Notes: a model not told the origin generated them from the letters alone. DNA of 35,290 nt from Allorhodopirellula solitaria (GCF_007859855.1 NZ_SJPK01000028.1:1-35290); one strand, 5' to 3'. Shown: positions 19,407 through 28,200, counted from the stretch's first letter. Made by a program: numbers and translations.

Positions 19407-20375
19407 CTACTTGGCTGGTGCCAGGGCGGGTTGTATCTCGTCGGCCTTGGCTGTGGGGGTTGCGTCGGCATCGAGGTCGCCGATGGCGTATTGAATTCCG
19501 TCGAGCATGTGACGCAGCATCGCTGGGTTCTGGAAGGTCTCGTTGCGGTGTCCGAAGTTGGTGTAGAAGATTCGGCCATCGCCCGCCTGTCGGATCCAAG
19601 ACACGGGGACTTCACGCGGTCCGTCATCGATTCGCTTGGATACCTCCTCTTGGTTCATGTCGAGGCTCACGAGTAACCGCAAGACCTCGGGGCCTTGATA
19701 GCTTTCCGGCTGGTATTGATAGATCTCGTCACTGTGCCAGAAACCTTGACCGTCAAAAGCGTCGTTGAGGACATGCTCGGGATCATCGAGTTTGAATGCC
19801 CAGGTACCGCCCGCACCCCAGGGGTGACCGCTGAATTGGCCGCCGATCAGCGCCCGACACCTTGGGAAATCACCAAAGTTGTCGCTGGCGGCGTGGATAC
19901 CAGCGAGGCCGTTACCGTCGGCAATGAAGTCGAGCAGAGCATTCTGTTGCGACGGCTCTTGGAACTGCATCCCGGTCGTGTTGTTTAAGAGCACGAGGTC
20001 GTAGTTCGCGAGGTTCTCGTTGGTGAAGACGTCATAAGTGTCGGCAAAGTCTGCTTGGAACGCACCGGTTTTTTCTGCCATCGCCTTGATCGCCTGATTG
20101 GCATAGGGGATGGAACCGTGGACGAAGCCTTCGCAGCGATAGAAGACGAGAATCTTGCGAGTGGCTCGTGGTTTCGCTGTCGGCGTGGCTGGGACGGCGC
20201 GACCAATCGTCTGCTGCGCCGCGTCAGAGAGCGGCTTGAAAATTTCTTGTTTCTTCTTCTGCCATGGATCGACAGTATCCTGGGCGTCCGCAGGGTCGAT
20301 GCCCCAAGTGAGCGAGCAGAGTGTGGAGGCAAGGCAGATGGTCGAGGCGAGCAAGACGCGCGAAAGCTTGATCAT
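19407..20375 (-). CDS. secreted ThuA-domain (trehalose-utilisation-like) protein
   Basis: 322 residues. ATG at 20,375; no strong ribosome site. A signal peptide is likely (residues 1-25, with LLASTICLASTLCSLTWG as the hydrophobic core). The ThuA-like fold, a class I glutamine-amidotransferase-like domain, runs from about residue 73 (RKILVFYRCEGFVHG) through YDLVLLNNTTGMQFQ, GLAGIHAASDNFGDFP, GGQFSGHPWGAGG and WIRQAGDGRIFYTNFGHRNETF to about 300. All family landmark segments are present. Members are common in planctomycetes and are linked to sugar metabolism; the substrate is not predictable. The last ~20 residues are Ala/Pro/Lys-rich. The stop codon is 7 nt from the repeat array. Confidence 0.9.
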   Translation of the reverse strand: MIKLSRVLLASTICLASTLCSLTWGIDPADAQDTVDPWQKKKQEIFKPLSDAAQQTIGRAVPATPTAKPRATRKILVFYRCEGFVHGSIPYANQAIKAMAEKTGAFQADFADTYDVFTNENLANYDLVLLNNTTGMQFQEPSQQNALLDFIADGNGLAGIHAASDNFGDFPRCRALIGGQFSGHPWGAGGTWAFKLDDPEHVLNDAFDGQGFWHSDEIYQYQPESYQGPEVLRLLVSLDMNQEEVSKRIDDGPREVPVSWIRQAGDGRIFYTNFGHRNETFQNPAMLRHMLDGIQYAIGDLDADATPTAKADEIQPALAPAK

Positions 20376-20475
20376 GGGGAACTCAGGTGGGAGGTGGGGA
20401 AGGAGGGCTGTCGCTGAATAGGTCGGCTGACAAGAGCGGAATCATTTCTCCCGACGTGCTTCTCATCGTGTGCGT

Positions 20476-21921
20476 TCAGACCGCGGATGACTCGCGAACG
20501 AGGAGCTGATCGACCTCATTGCTGACGATGACGCCATAGTTGATCGCGCCGAGCCACCCGCTCATGATAATTCCCACGCTGCCGGCGTGGTACATGCCGC
20601 TGATTTGGTCTCCCAACGCGCGGCTGACGGCGAGCCCTTCGAACTTGGTGCCGAAGCTGGCGCCGGATTCATGCATGGTGTAGTGTTGGAACGTTCGCGG
20701 CGTCGCGGCTTCGGCCCGATCGATCTTGTCCCGCACACCAGGGATGTACTTTTCAAGTGCTTCGATCGTGGTCTCGATCAAATCTTGCTTGCTGGCTTCA
20801 TAGTCCGCTGGGTTCAAGTCGGCCCAATCGGACCAGTTCGCATTCGTACTGCTGACGATCGCGTATCGTTCCTTCTTGGTAGGCCGGGTACGCGGGTAGT
20901 AAAAACTAAAGGTTCGCGAGGTGATATCGCGGCTGAGCAACAAGTCGGTGCGAAACTCTTCGGCAGTACTTGTGAAGAACAGGTCGCCACTGGATTCGTC
21001 GATTTCCTCGCCCGGTTTGAGTGCCATGTAGACCTGGGTACTGGAGTTATTCAGACGCACGGCCTCGGTCTGCTCCACGAAATCCCGGTCGAGTTTCTCC
21101 GGCCCAATCATCTTGAGAACTGTCGTGCGGAGGTTCGCATTGCTAACGACAGCCCGGCAGCGAATCGAGCGACCATGGACGCGGACACCTGCAACGCGAG
21201 TCCCTTGGACGGGGCTATCGGAAACCTCGATTTGCTCGACGGGGCAATTGATGCGGATGTCGACACCGTTGGAGACGAGTTCCTTCTTCATCCGGGCGAC
21301 GAGATCGTCGGTGCCGCCTTCATAGATGAACACCCCTTTGCTCATGAAGTTGCTGAACACGATCCCGTAGGTAATTGCGGGGTCTTCCAGGGTCGAGCCG
21401 TTGGCATAGGTGATGGGCTCCATCAGCAAGCGGACGACGTCGTCGCGACCGGGGAAGAACCGATCGAAAAGTTGCCGGGTCGTTGTTGATTGATCGTCGT
21501 AAAAGTTCATGCCCCGCGCGGTGTCGAAGAACTCGCTAACAGTGGCCGCCTCGATACCGAACTGGGTCGTCAACAAGCGAGTGAAATCTTCGCGATTGAA
21601 GGTTGTCGTTAGCGAAAACTGTGGGTTATCGAATCGGATGTTCTTGAGTTGGACAATTCGATCGGCAATGTCGCGACTCCAGTACCGGCGACAGGACTTG
21701 ATCATGCCATGGGGGAAGCCGTGTAGTGAGATGTCGAAGGTATGGCCACCGGGGCGAAGGAACCAGGTCGCCAGTCCACCGAGTTTGTAGTGCTGTTCGA
21801 GCAACAGGACCCGGTGGCCGGCCCGGCCGAGGATATTGGCGGAGGTCATGCCAGCCAAACCGCTGCCGATCACGACGACGTCGTACTCGTCGGCAACCCC
21901 TTTGAGAAAGTCCTTGGCCAT
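20476..21921 (-). CDS. FAD-dependent oxidoreductase, phytoene desaturase/CrtISO-like
   Basis: 481 residues. ATG at 21,921. The N-terminal dinucleotide-binding motif is [14 protein letters not shown] (GSGLAG about 19-24) with the strand-ending Glu in [12 protein letters not shown] (Glu42), followed by the 'GGLATWF' landmark of the phytoene-desaturase / carotenoid-isomerase / retinol-saturase group. The C-terminal FAD segment is [21 protein letters not shown]. The gene diverges from a beta-ketoacyl-ACP synthase (start about 276 nt away) and has a distant paralogue at 23,932 on the other strand. A role in desaturating, saturating or isomerising a polyene or ACP-bound acyl chain is inferred from family and context. 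No carotenoid genes (crtB, crtE) are present in the window. Confidence 0.88.
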   Translation of the reverse strand: MAKDFLKGVADEYDVVVIGSGLAGMTSANILGRAGHRVLLLEQHYKLGGLATWFLRPGGHTFDISLHGFPHGMIKSCRRYWSRDIADRIVQLKNIRFDNPQFSLTTTFNREDFTRLLTTQFGIEAATVSEFFDTARGMNFYDDQSTTTRQLFDRFFPGRDDVVRLLMEPITYANGSTLEDPAITYGIVFSNFMSKGVFIYEGGTDDLVARMKKELVSNGVDIRINCPVEQIEVSDSPVQGTRVAGVRVHGRSIRCRAVVSNANLRTTVLKMIGPEKLDRDFVEQTEAVRLNNSSTQVYMALKPGEEIDESSGDLFFTSTAEEFRTDLLLSRDITSRTFSFYYPRTRPTKKERYAIVSSTNANWSDWADLNPADYEASKQDLIETTIEALEKYIPGVRDKIDRAEAATPRTFQHYTMHESGASFGTKFEGLAVSRALGDQISGMYHAGSVGIIMSGWLGAINYGVIVSNEVDQLLVRESSAV

Positions 21922-22197
21922 GAATTTTGACTTGCGTTGAAAAGCGTGGATTGTGGAGTAAACAGGAGAAATCGCTGGCTCATTGTCACCCTGAGCGTCT
22001 TAGATTGTAGGGAATTTCTGCTATCCGTCTTGGGGACACGTCTGGAAAAGCGTGCTCGATGGACTCCACAATCGCCCGGTCGGGGCGTTGAGCCTTTGCG
22101 ACTCCAACGCTACTCTGCGAGGCGACTCTTTCCCGGCAATCCCGCAGCCCGACCGTCGCAACCGGTCCGAGCTCTCACCCTACTCATTGTTTTTGAC
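21922..22197. promoter_or_regulatory. divergent intergenic region between oxidoreductase and ketosynthase genes
   Basis: 276 nt between divergently transcribed genes, so it must contain at least two promoters if the gene starts are right. I could not pick out a convincing -35/-10 pair. The ketosynthase reading frame stays open from a TTG at 21,937, but the translation before 22,198 does not match the family. Confidence 0.4.
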
Positions 22198-23457
22198 GTG
22201 ACCGCTCCTCATTCGGCATTGAAACTCCCCGACGACCAGCGAATTGTCATCACGGGCATCGGGCTAACTTCCCCCAATGGCAACGATTTGGGCTCTTTCC
22301 GCGAAGCGCTGTTGGAAAAACGCAGCGGTGTCCAGCCCTACGAGATTCGCTATTTCGGAGAAACCCTGGCGGGAATCTGTGATTTCAACGCGACCAAACA
22401 TCAGTCCAAAAAGGACATCCGGCGTGGCACGCGGGCCGGCAGTGTGGGCGTCTATACCGCCAACGAAGCGATCGCGGACTCAGGAGTGGACTGGGAAAAT
22501 ACCGACAAGTCACGAGTCGGCATCTACGTCGGCGTGACCGAGCACGGTAACGTCGAGACCGAGAACGAGATTTACGTCATCAAGGGATTTGATTACGACA
22601 CGAGCTGTTGGTCGCATCACCACAACCCCCGCACGGTCGCGAACAATCCCGCCGGAGAGATCGCCCTCAACCTTAGCGTCACGGGGCCGCATTACACGAT
22701 TGGTGCTGCCTGTGCGGCGGGGAATGCCGGGATTATTCAGGGTGCCCAAATGCTGCGTCTGGGCGAATGCGACCTCGCCATCGCGGGCGGGACGAGCGAG
22801 AGCATTCACACGTTCGGGATCTTTGCGAGCTTCAACAGCCAGAATGCGTTGGCAACTCACACGGATCCAGCCGCTGCCTCGCGACCATTCGACAAGAATC
22901 GCAACGGCATTGTCGTCGCCGAGGGTGGGTGTTTGTACACACTCGAGCGGCTCAGTGACGCCAAGGCTCGCGGAGCCGAGATTTATGGCGAGCTGGTCGG
23001 ATATGCGATGAATACGGACGCAACGGACTTTGTTCTGCCCAATCCTGAGCGGCAAGCTCAATGTGTGCAGATGGCGCTGAACAAAGCGGGGCTCGAAGCG
23101 AATCATATCGACATTCTCAGCACCCACGCCACAGGGACGATGAGCGGGGATGCGCAGGAATGCAAAGCCCTGCGATCGATTTTTGGTGAGTGCGACAACG
23201 TGCGGATCAACAACACCAAGAGCTACATCGGGCACGCCATGGGAGCGGCCGGGGCGCTCGAATTGGCAGGCAATTTGATGGCGTTTCGTGACGGGGTGGT
23301 GCACCCGACGATCAATGTCGACGAGCTCGATCCGGACTGCGAGCTGCCCGGATTGGTGCTCAACGAACCGGAGCAGCGGCCACAGGTTGACTACATTCTC
23401 AACAATTCGTTCGGGATGCTAGGAATCAATTCGGTCGTCATTATCGGGCGTGTTTGA
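22198..23457 (+). CDS. beta-ketoacyl-ACP synthase (FabF-like)
   Basis: 419 residues from a GTG at 22,198, which places the family start 'RIVITGIGLTSPNG' near the N-terminus and gives the usual length; the open frame further upstream is unlike the family. It condenses an acyl group with malonyl-ACP. The catalytic Cys is in GAACAAG (Cys172), the two His are in THATGT (His310) and YIGHAMGAAG (His346), and Lys341 is conserved, so the Cys-His-His set is intact. The C-terminal LNNSFGMLGINS replaces the usual NSFGFGGTN. The Cys-flanking residues (CAAG rather than CSSS/CASG) suggest a divergent subfamily, probably not the housekeeping FabF. It is followed by an ACP gene 129 nt downstream. Confidence 0.9.
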   Translation: MTAPHSALKLPDDQRIVITGIGLTSPNGNDLGSFREALLEKRSGVQPYEIRYFGETLAGICDFNATKHQSKKDIRRGTRAGSVGVYTANEAIADSGVDWENTDKSRVGIYVGVTEHGNVETENEIYVIKGFDYDTSCWSHHHNPRTVANNPAGEIALNLSVTGPHYTIGAACAAGNAGIIQGAQMLRLGECDLAIAGGTSESIHTFGIFASFNSQNALATHTDPAAASRPFDKNRNGIVVAEGGCLYTLERLSDAKARGAEIYGELVGYAMNTDATDFVLPNPERQAQCVQMALNKAGLEANHIDILSTHATGTMSGDAQECKALRSIFGECDNVRINNTKSYIGHAMGAAGALELAGNLMAFRDGVVHPTINVDELDPDCELPGLVLNEPEQRPQVDYILNNSFGMLGINSVVIIGRV

Positions 23458-23586
23458 TCGCTTAGGCCTTGTGCGTTTTCGTTCTGGCCCCGAAACTATT
23501 GCCCCCACGCGCCTGATAGACGCGCTGGGATTGCATTTTCTTGTGCCTGGCTCCACCCTTCCATTTCCTCACGTCCACTCGCGTCC

Positions 23587-23838
23587 ATGACCCCCGCTGA
23601 AATTCGCGTTGAAATCCTTGATATCCTCGAAGACATCTCTCCCGATGAGGATCTCAACGGTCTCGATGATCAAAAACCGTTTCGAGACCAACTCGAGCTC
23701 GATTCGATGGATTTTCTCGATATCGTGATGGAGCTGCGCAAACGCCACCGCGTTCAGATTCCCGAGGAAGACTACGGAAATCTCGCTAGCATGGAATCGA
23801 CGGTGACGTATCTCGAGCCCAAGATGAAAGACATCTAA
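23587..23838 (+). CDS. acyl carrier protein
   Basis: 83 residues, starting at ATG 23,587 with no clear ribosome site. The phosphopantetheine attachment Ser is in LDSMDF (Ser40), in the expected place after the acidic first helix and loop (EDISPDEDLNGLDD). It is strongly acidic and four-helical in pattern, of normal ACP length. Placed between a ketosynthase and an FAD oxidoreductase on the same strand, it most likely carries the acyl substrate of this pathway. The motif DSMDF rather than the housekeeping DSLD(T/V) suggests a dedicated ACP. Confidence 0.9.
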   Translation: MTPAEIRVEILDILEDISPDEDLNGLDDQKPFRDQLELDSMDFLDIVMELRKRHRVQIPEEDYGNLASMESTVTYLEPKMKDI

Positions 23839-23931
23839 GGCAGTCTCTCGCTCACGCGTCGGGTTACCATTTGCACGCAGTTTTGGCAGTTCAGGCCGAA
23901 TCAACAGTCCGTTAGCGGAGAGAAGCTTGCC

Positions 23932-25332
23932 ATGTACGATACGATCATCATTGGCGCGGGCATGAGCGGTTTGGCCGCCGGCATTCGACTCGCTCATTTC
24001 GATCAGCGTGTCTGTATTTTGGAGCGACACTATACCATCGGTGGACTCAATTCGTTCTACCGCATGGGGGGCCGGGATTACGATGTGGGCCTGCACGCAA
24101 TGACCAACTTCGCCCGCAAAGGCGATAAACGCGGGCCGTTGGCGAAGCTGATCCGGCAGCTGCGGTTCGGTTGGGAAGATTTCAAGCTCGCCGAACAGAT
24201 TGGATCCTCGATCCGGTTCCCAGGCGTTTCGCTGGATTTCAATAACGACATCGAGCTACTCGAGAATGAGATCGCCGCTCGGTTCCCCGGCCAAATCGAT
24301 GGTTTTCGTAGCCTCTGCGAATCGTTATTGGATTACTCGGACATGGACGGCGGGTCGCCCGAGTTCATGCGGAGCGCTCGCGAGGTGCTCCAGGAGCACC
24401 TGAGCGAACCGCTGTTGATCGAGATGCTGCTTTGCCCACTGATGTGGTACGGCAACGCGCGGCAGAACGACATGGACTACGGCCAGTTCTGTATTATGTT
24501 TCGCGCCTGCTACCTCGAGGGTTTTGGACGTCCCTACAAAGGCGTGCGGACGATTCTCAAAAACCTCGTACGCAAGTTCCGCGGCCTCGGGGGCGAGCTG
24601 AAGCTGCGGCACGGAGTCTCACGGATTCACGTCGAGAATGGACGCGCCGTGGGCGTGGTGCTCGATGATGGAACGGAACTGGAAGGCAAACGCATCCTCT
24701 CGTCGGCAGGTAATATCGAGACGATGCGGATGTGCGATGACATCACAGCCCCAGAGGTTGCCAAGGCGGGCCAGCTGTCGTTTATCGAATCGATCAGCGT
24801 GCTCGACCGCGACCCCCAGGAACTCGGTTTTGACCGCACGATCGTGTTCTACAATGATTCAGAGAAGTTCCATTGGCAGCGTCCCGACGATCACCTCTGT
24901 GATCTCCGCACGGGAGTGATCTGCAGCCCCAATAACTACGTCTACGACGCCGACGAGGGGCAGCTTCCCGATGGCGTGGTCCGCATCACAACGCTCGCCA
25001 ATCACGACCACTGGTGCGAATTGCCTGAAAATAAGTACCAGGCGGCCAAGGTGACTCAGTACGATGCCGCTGTGGCATCGGCCGTGCGGTTCATGCCCGA
25101 TTTTCGATCCCATGTCGTCGCTACCGACGTGTTCACCCCCAAAACCATTCGTCGCTTCACCTTCCACGACAACGGTGCTGTGTACGGTGCACCCGACAAG
25201 CAACTCGACGGTTGCACTCATCTCCCCAATCTCTATCTCTGTGGTACCGATCAGGGATTCGTGGGCATCGTCGGTGCCATCGTCAGTGGGATCAGCATGG
25301 CCAACCGCCACTGCTTGGTGCCTGACGCATAG
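23932..25332 (+). CDS. second FAD-dependent oxidoreductase, phytoene desaturase-like
   Basis: 466 residues, ATG at 23,932 with GGAGAG about 9-14 nt upstream. Dinucleotide-binding motif TIIIGAGMSGLAAG (GAGMSG about 8-13), Glu31 in CILERHYTIGGLNSF, then the 'RDYDVGLHAMTNF' segment. The C-terminal FAD segment is LYLCGTDQGFVGIVGAIVSGISMAN. It is about 94 nt downstream of the ACP gene and probably in the same transcript. It is clearly diverged from the oxidoreductase at 20,476. The function proposed for the set is modification of an ACP-bound chain; the exact reaction (desaturation, saturation, isomerisation) cannot be called. Confidence 0.88.
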   Translation: MYDTIIIGAGMSGLAAGIRLAHFDQRVCILERHYTIGGLNSFYRMGGRDYDVGLHAMTNFARKGDKRGPLAKLIRQLRFGWEDFKLAEQIGSSIRFPGVSLDFNNDIELLENEIAARFPGQIDGFRSLCESLLDYSDMDGGSPEFMRSAREVLQEHLSEPLLIEMLLCPLMWYGNARQNDMDYGQFCIMFRACYLEGFGRPYKGVRTILKNLVRKFRGLGGELKLRHGVSRIHVENGRAVGVVLDDGTELEGKRILSSAGNIETMRMCDDITAPEVAKAGQLSFIESISVLDRDPQELGFDRTIVFYNDSEKFHWQRPDDHLCDLRTGVICSPNNYVYDADEGQLPDGVVRITTLANHDHWCELPENKYQAAKVTQYDAAVASAVRFMPDFRSHVVATDVFTPKTIRRFTFHDNGAVYGAPDKQLDGCTHLPNLYLCGTDQGFVGIVGAIVSGISMANRHCLVPDA

Positions 25333-25358
25333 GTTGGCCTTCAGCTTCAGGGCAGCAT

Positions 25359-25391
25359 AAAAAAACCTCGCATGACTTGCATCATGCGAGG
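25359..25391 (-). terminator. intrinsic terminator
   Basis: The inverted repeat CCTCGCATGA / TCATGCGAGG (25,366-25,375 and 25,382-25,391) with a 6-nt loop is preceded on the plus strand by seven A. On the minus strand this is a 10-bp stem followed by a run of seven U, a textbook rho-independent terminator about 56 nt beyond the stop of the minus-strand gene at 25,447. Confidence 0.88.
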
Positions 25392-25446
25392 CGAATAGAA
25401 GCTTTCTTCTCAGTGGACGCTAGGCCTCCTGATTGACAGCCGTTGC

Positions 25447-26148
25447 TTAGATGTCCGAAGCGGCGTCGGCAGCTTCACCGGCGGCGTCGTTGGCCGCATC
25501 AGCTGCATTGTCAGCAGCGTCGCTGGCGGCATCAGCAGCTTCCTCAGCGCCGTCTTGGACGGGCTCAGGCGGTGCGTTTGCTTCGTCGCTGCTGCTGGGC
25601 ACAGCATCGCCTTCGCTCGCAGCGTCAGCTTCTGCAGCAGGCGCGGCAGCGGCTTCTTCGTCCGATGCGGCAGCTTCTTCGGAAGCGGCAGCTTCGTCTG
25701 CAGCAGCGGCTTCATCGGCCGTCGTGTTCACGCTACCAGGGACGAGAGTCTCGCCTGGTGCGAGTTCGATGCCCTGGCTGCTGGCTGCAGGCTGCGATTC
25801 GAGAACCGAGCTTCCGCTACCGCCACAGCAAGGAGTTGCTTGAGGCGCTGCAGGGGCAGGGGCAGGAGCGGCAGCGCCGCAACATGGCTTCGCCGCATGA
25901 CCGTGATGGCCATGGTGACCATGGTGCTTGTGATGCCCCTTCGAGCTACCACAGCAAGGCTCTGGAGCAGGCTCGCAGCAGGGCTCTGGTGCTGGAGTGC
26001 AGCAAGGTTGTGGGGCTGGTTCGCAGCAGTTGTGCTTGGCGAATAGCCGATGGAAGAGACCACCTGCGTTCGCTGGGCTGCTCATTGTGACCGTCGCACC
26101 CATCAGTAATGCGAAGGCGGCCGTTGCTTTCACCAAATTCCGACTCAT
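25447..26148 (-). CDS. secreted Cys/His-rich, Ala/Glu-rich low-complexity protein
   Basis: 233 residues, ATG at 26,148. A Sec signal is likely (AAFALLMGATVTMSSPANAGG, cleavage after ANA at about residue 28). The next ~90 residues contain repeated 'CC' doublets in Pro contexts (CCEPAPQPCCTPAPEPCC and so on, about seven CC pairs) and a His cluster (HHKHHGHHGHHGH). Such arrangements suggest metal binding or disulfide cross-linking. The C-terminal ~110 residues are acidic Ala-rich repeats (EEAAASDEEAAAAPAAEA; DAASDAADNAADAANDA), probably disordered or helical. No known domain was recognised. It is a single gene with its own terminator, and short palindromes lie in its leader. The Ala-rich part keeps several open frames on the other strand, which are artefacts. 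Confidence 0.75.
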   Translation of the reverse strand: MSRNLVKATAAFALLMGATVTMSSPANAGGLFHRLFAKHNCCEPAPQPCCTPAPEPCCEPAPEPCCGSSKGHHKHHGHHGHHGHAAKPCCGAAAPAPAPAAPQATPCCGGSGSSVLESQPAASSQGIELAPGETLVPGSVNTTADEAAAADEAAASEEAAASDEEAAAAPAAEADAASEGDAVPSSSDEANAPPEPVQDGAEEAADAASDAADNAADAANDAAGEAADAASDI

Positions 26149-26772
26149 CTAATTCTCCCAAAAAGTTTCGGAGTTTTCGGTGCGATCCGAGTTCGCACAC
26201 TGGAAACATTTGGGGTGCAACCGAGCACCCCTGTGAAATTTTTTCACCAGACGACGCCGCACGCTGCGATGCCGTCCTCCCCAGAAACGAGCCAGCCTCC
26301 GAAGATTCCTCCCCGACGGCCTGTGGCGACTTGACCACTTTCGTTCTGCGTTATTGCCTACAGTAGCCACGTTAACGCCGATGTCAATTGCCTAAACCTC
26401 CTAATTTCCACAAGTCGGTTTGGGCTCTCGGGCATCGCTTCGACGAGTGTCGTCGAATGCAAATCGCTACTGCAAAAATAACCTGGCGATCATTCACCAC
26501 GCAGCACTCTTCGTGCCAAAAACGCAAGCCAACGCGCGACGCGTCTGCCGGACGCCATTCGTTTCGGGCTGCGAAGCGGTCTTGGCACCGACGCGTCAGC
26601 GATCCTCTGGCGGTATTTGCCAGCAATCTCGCTGGTGCCTCTGGATTGGATAGTGTGGCAGCCTCGCGTTGGTCAGACTCCGAATCTTGAATCGCAGCAG
26701 AAATGATGAGTATGCATCCAGCCGTCGTGACGAAGCACGCTGCCGTCGGATCAGCCATTTTTCTGCGTCAAA
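26149..26772. other. intergenic region with leader palindromes
   Basis: About 620 nt without a supported gene; the frames at 26,388-26,690 (plus) and 26,384-26,758 (minus) overlap each other and look random. Two palindromes lie 64-99 nt upstream of the Cys-rich gene's start: GGGGTGC / GCACCCC (26,212-26,231) and GTGAAA-TTT-TTTCAC (26,233-26,247). Either could be an operator or leader structure. Confidence 0.5.
26212..26247 (-). promoter_or_regulatory. paired palindromes upstream of the Cys/His-rich gene
   Basis: GGGGTGC (26,212-26,218) pairs with GCACCCC (26,225-26,231); immediately next to it GTGAAA pairs with TTTCAC (26,233-26,247). They sit in the presumed promoter/leader of the gene beginning at 26,148. 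The symmetry is visible; a regulator-binding role is inferred. Confidence 0.35.
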
Positions 26773-27840
26773 CTACTCCAACGCGGCGACCAGTTGTGAC
26801 ACCAAATCAGCCGCTTTTAAATTCTTGTTTGTCCAATCTGTCTTGTCGGTGATTTCCAGTTGCGCGGACGTCATCGGCATCCGCCACCTGTCGACAAATA
26901 CGTCCGTCAAGTCGCGGCGTGCAGCAATCGACGCGCAGACATACCAGTTCAACGATTGCTCGATAGCCGACCTCTCATCGTTCGCTTTCACTTCAGGACA
27001 CTCGTGAAGGGCCTGGAAAAAGTTTTCGACCCACTCGTCGCCTCCGAAATGTCGACGCAGTTTCAGCATGGCGGCTGCGTACAATACCGGTTGATCGCTC
27101 GGAATGATTGCCTGGCTGGTGATAGGGTCTCTTAAACGGTGGGATTTCTCCCCGCTTCCCAGGTTGGTAAATGCGTCCAGGAACGAAAGATCGGACTTCG
27201 CATAAACCTCTTCACAGCCTTCGATGATCCGTCGCGTCGCTGCGTCTTCATCTTGGCACTGAAGTGTGTCCATGCAAACACATCGCATGAAAACTGCATA
27301 GCCCGTTGTGAACAACGAGTGTCGGTCTCCGAAGAGATAGAAATTCCTGCCCATTTCATAGAAATAGTAGTGCGGAAACACATCGCGATTGCGGCGGACA
27401 CTCGGAAAGTCTTTGTCGTAAAACCCAGCGACTTCGATTCCCGAAAACCCTACGTAGCCACAGCCATATCCGCAGGATAGCCCAGGTTTCGGCAATGCAC
27501 AGATCGTAGTTTTATTGTCGATCTGCTTGAGAGGTTTGGGAGCCTTGCCGACGAGGTCAAGGTAGAGTTGCCAACCCGCATCCAGTCTGCCGATAATCCG
27601 AGTCATCGTCTTCGGGTCGTAGTCACCGGGAGTCGTTAATAACACGACGTGCTTGCCCGACCAAGGAACCATTTGGAACGAGACATTCTGCTCTCTCCAG
27701 CGATCTGGATTGAATGCCAGTGCTGAATAATCCACCAATCGGTTCGCGTCTTGGCCGAATCCATTCAGTGCCATTTTGGAATGAGAGATCCCGAGAATCA
27801 CGCATACGACAACAAGCACTCTTGTACTAACTTGCATCAT
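26773..27840 (-). CDS. secreted protein of unknown function
   Basis: 355 residues, ATG at 27,840 with AAGGGG about 6 nt upstream, so the start is well supported. The N-terminal hydrophobic segment VLVVVCVILGISHS is a signal peptide. I recognise no domain. A metallopeptidase-like outline is possible: 'VVLLTTPGDYDPKTMTRIIGRLDAGWQLYLDLVG' resembles the start of gluzincin-type proteins, and 'HYYFYEMGRNFYLF' sits where an HExxH helix would be, but the first His and second His are replaced (YEMGRN), so an active zinc site is doubtful. A Cys-rich patch (SCGYGCGYVG; MRCVCMDTLQC) may form disulfides. The C-terminal part is helical. There is no operon partner. Confidence 0.72.
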   Translation of the reverse strand: MMQVSTRVLVVVCVILGISHSKMALNGFGQDANRLVDYSALAFNPDRWREQNVSFQMVPWSGKHVVLLTTPGDYDPKTMTRIIGRLDAGWQLYLDLVGKAPKPLKQIDNKTTICALPKPGLSCGYGCGYVGFSGIEVAGFYDKDFPSVRRNRDVFPHYYFYEMGRNFYLFGDRHSLFTTGYAVFMRCVCMDTLQCQDEDAATRRIIEGCEEVYAKSDLSFLDAFTNLGSGEKSHRLRDPITSQAIIPSDQPVLYAAAMLKLRRHFGGDEWVENFFQALHECPEVKANDERSAIEQSLNWYVCASIAARRDLTDVFVDRWRMPMTSAQLEITDKTDWTNKNLKAADLVSQLVAALE

Positions 27841-28110
27841 GAAAACCCCTTAGCTAGGACCAGTCCCAAGTGAAGTTGCCCACGGAACATTGAGATCGAA
27901 ACATCGCTCGATCATTGTATTCTGAACTGGGCAGTCGCGTTGGCATGGAAGCAGCGAAACGGATTGGATCATCCGTAGGTGTCGCTGCGCTTGCCTACTG
28001 CTCTTCTCTGGAATCTCTCCAGGATTGGTTGCGGCGGTACACAACTGCCGATACGCGGATCTTCGACTTGAGCGATTGGGCCAGGCGAATCACTTCGCGG
28101 AGATACGGAG
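27841..28110. other. short intergenic stretch
   Basis: About 270 nt. A plus-strand frame runs 27,915-28,148 but begins with TTG, lacks a ribosome site and ends inside the terminator hairpin, so it is not called as a gene. It should contain the promoter of the minus-strand gene starting at 27,840. Confidence 0.4.
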
Positions 28111-28146
28111 AAAACCGCGGTAGCGAATTTGCTAACGCGGTTTTTT
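28111..28146. terminator. bidirectional intrinsic terminator beside the tRNA fragment
   Basis: AAAACCGCG (28,111-28,119) pairs with CGCGGTTTT (28,136-28,144); inside it TAGC pairs with GCTA. T-runs flank both sides (GGTTTTTT on plus; GGTTTTC on minus). It lies only 8 nt beyond the 3' end of the minus-strand tRNA fragment, where a tRNA's own terminator is expected. Confidence 0.8.
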
Positions 28147-28153
28147 GAAGAAG

Positions 28154-28200
28154 CGACGCGGACGGGACTCGAACCCGCAACCTCCGGATCGACAGTCCGA
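28154..28200 (-). tRNA. 3' half of a tRNA (anticodon GTC, Asp-like); probable attachment site
   Basis: Reading the minus strand from 28,200: anticodon stem TCGGA / TCCGG with the 7-nt loop CTGTCGA (anticodon GTC), a 5-nt variable region, T arm GCGGG-TTCGAGT-CCCGT, then a 3' acceptor strand CCGCGTC and discriminator G. The anticodon and T arms are sound. Upstream of 28,200 there is no acceptor 5' strand complementary to CCGCGTC and no normal D arm; instead a perfect 6-bp hairpin CGTGAT / ATCACG occurs. So only the 3' half is present, as left by integration of an element into a tRNA gene. The fragment keeps the tRNA's orientation and terminator, so the element should lie on its 5' side, at higher coordinates. 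Confidence 0.7.

Noticed and set aside
18790-19676. Long open frames on both strands across the repeat array (e.g. 18,758-19,627 minus)
   Set aside because: They are kept open by the ~80-bp repeat and give periodic translations. They overlap the SDR start and ThuA end and have no ribosome site.
21937-22197. N-terminal extension of the ketosynthase from TTG 21,937
   Set aside because: The extra ~87 residues are Arg-rich, unlike the family, and would fill the divergent promoter region.
20476-25332. Carotenoid biosynthesis cluster
   Set aside because: No phytoene synthase, GGPP synthase or cyclase is present. The partners are a ketosynthase and an ACP.
25443-26090. Plus-strand Arg/Gln/Leu- and Ala/Ser-rich frames
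   Set aside because: Antisense to the Ala/Glu-rich and Cys-rich coding sequence; no start signals.
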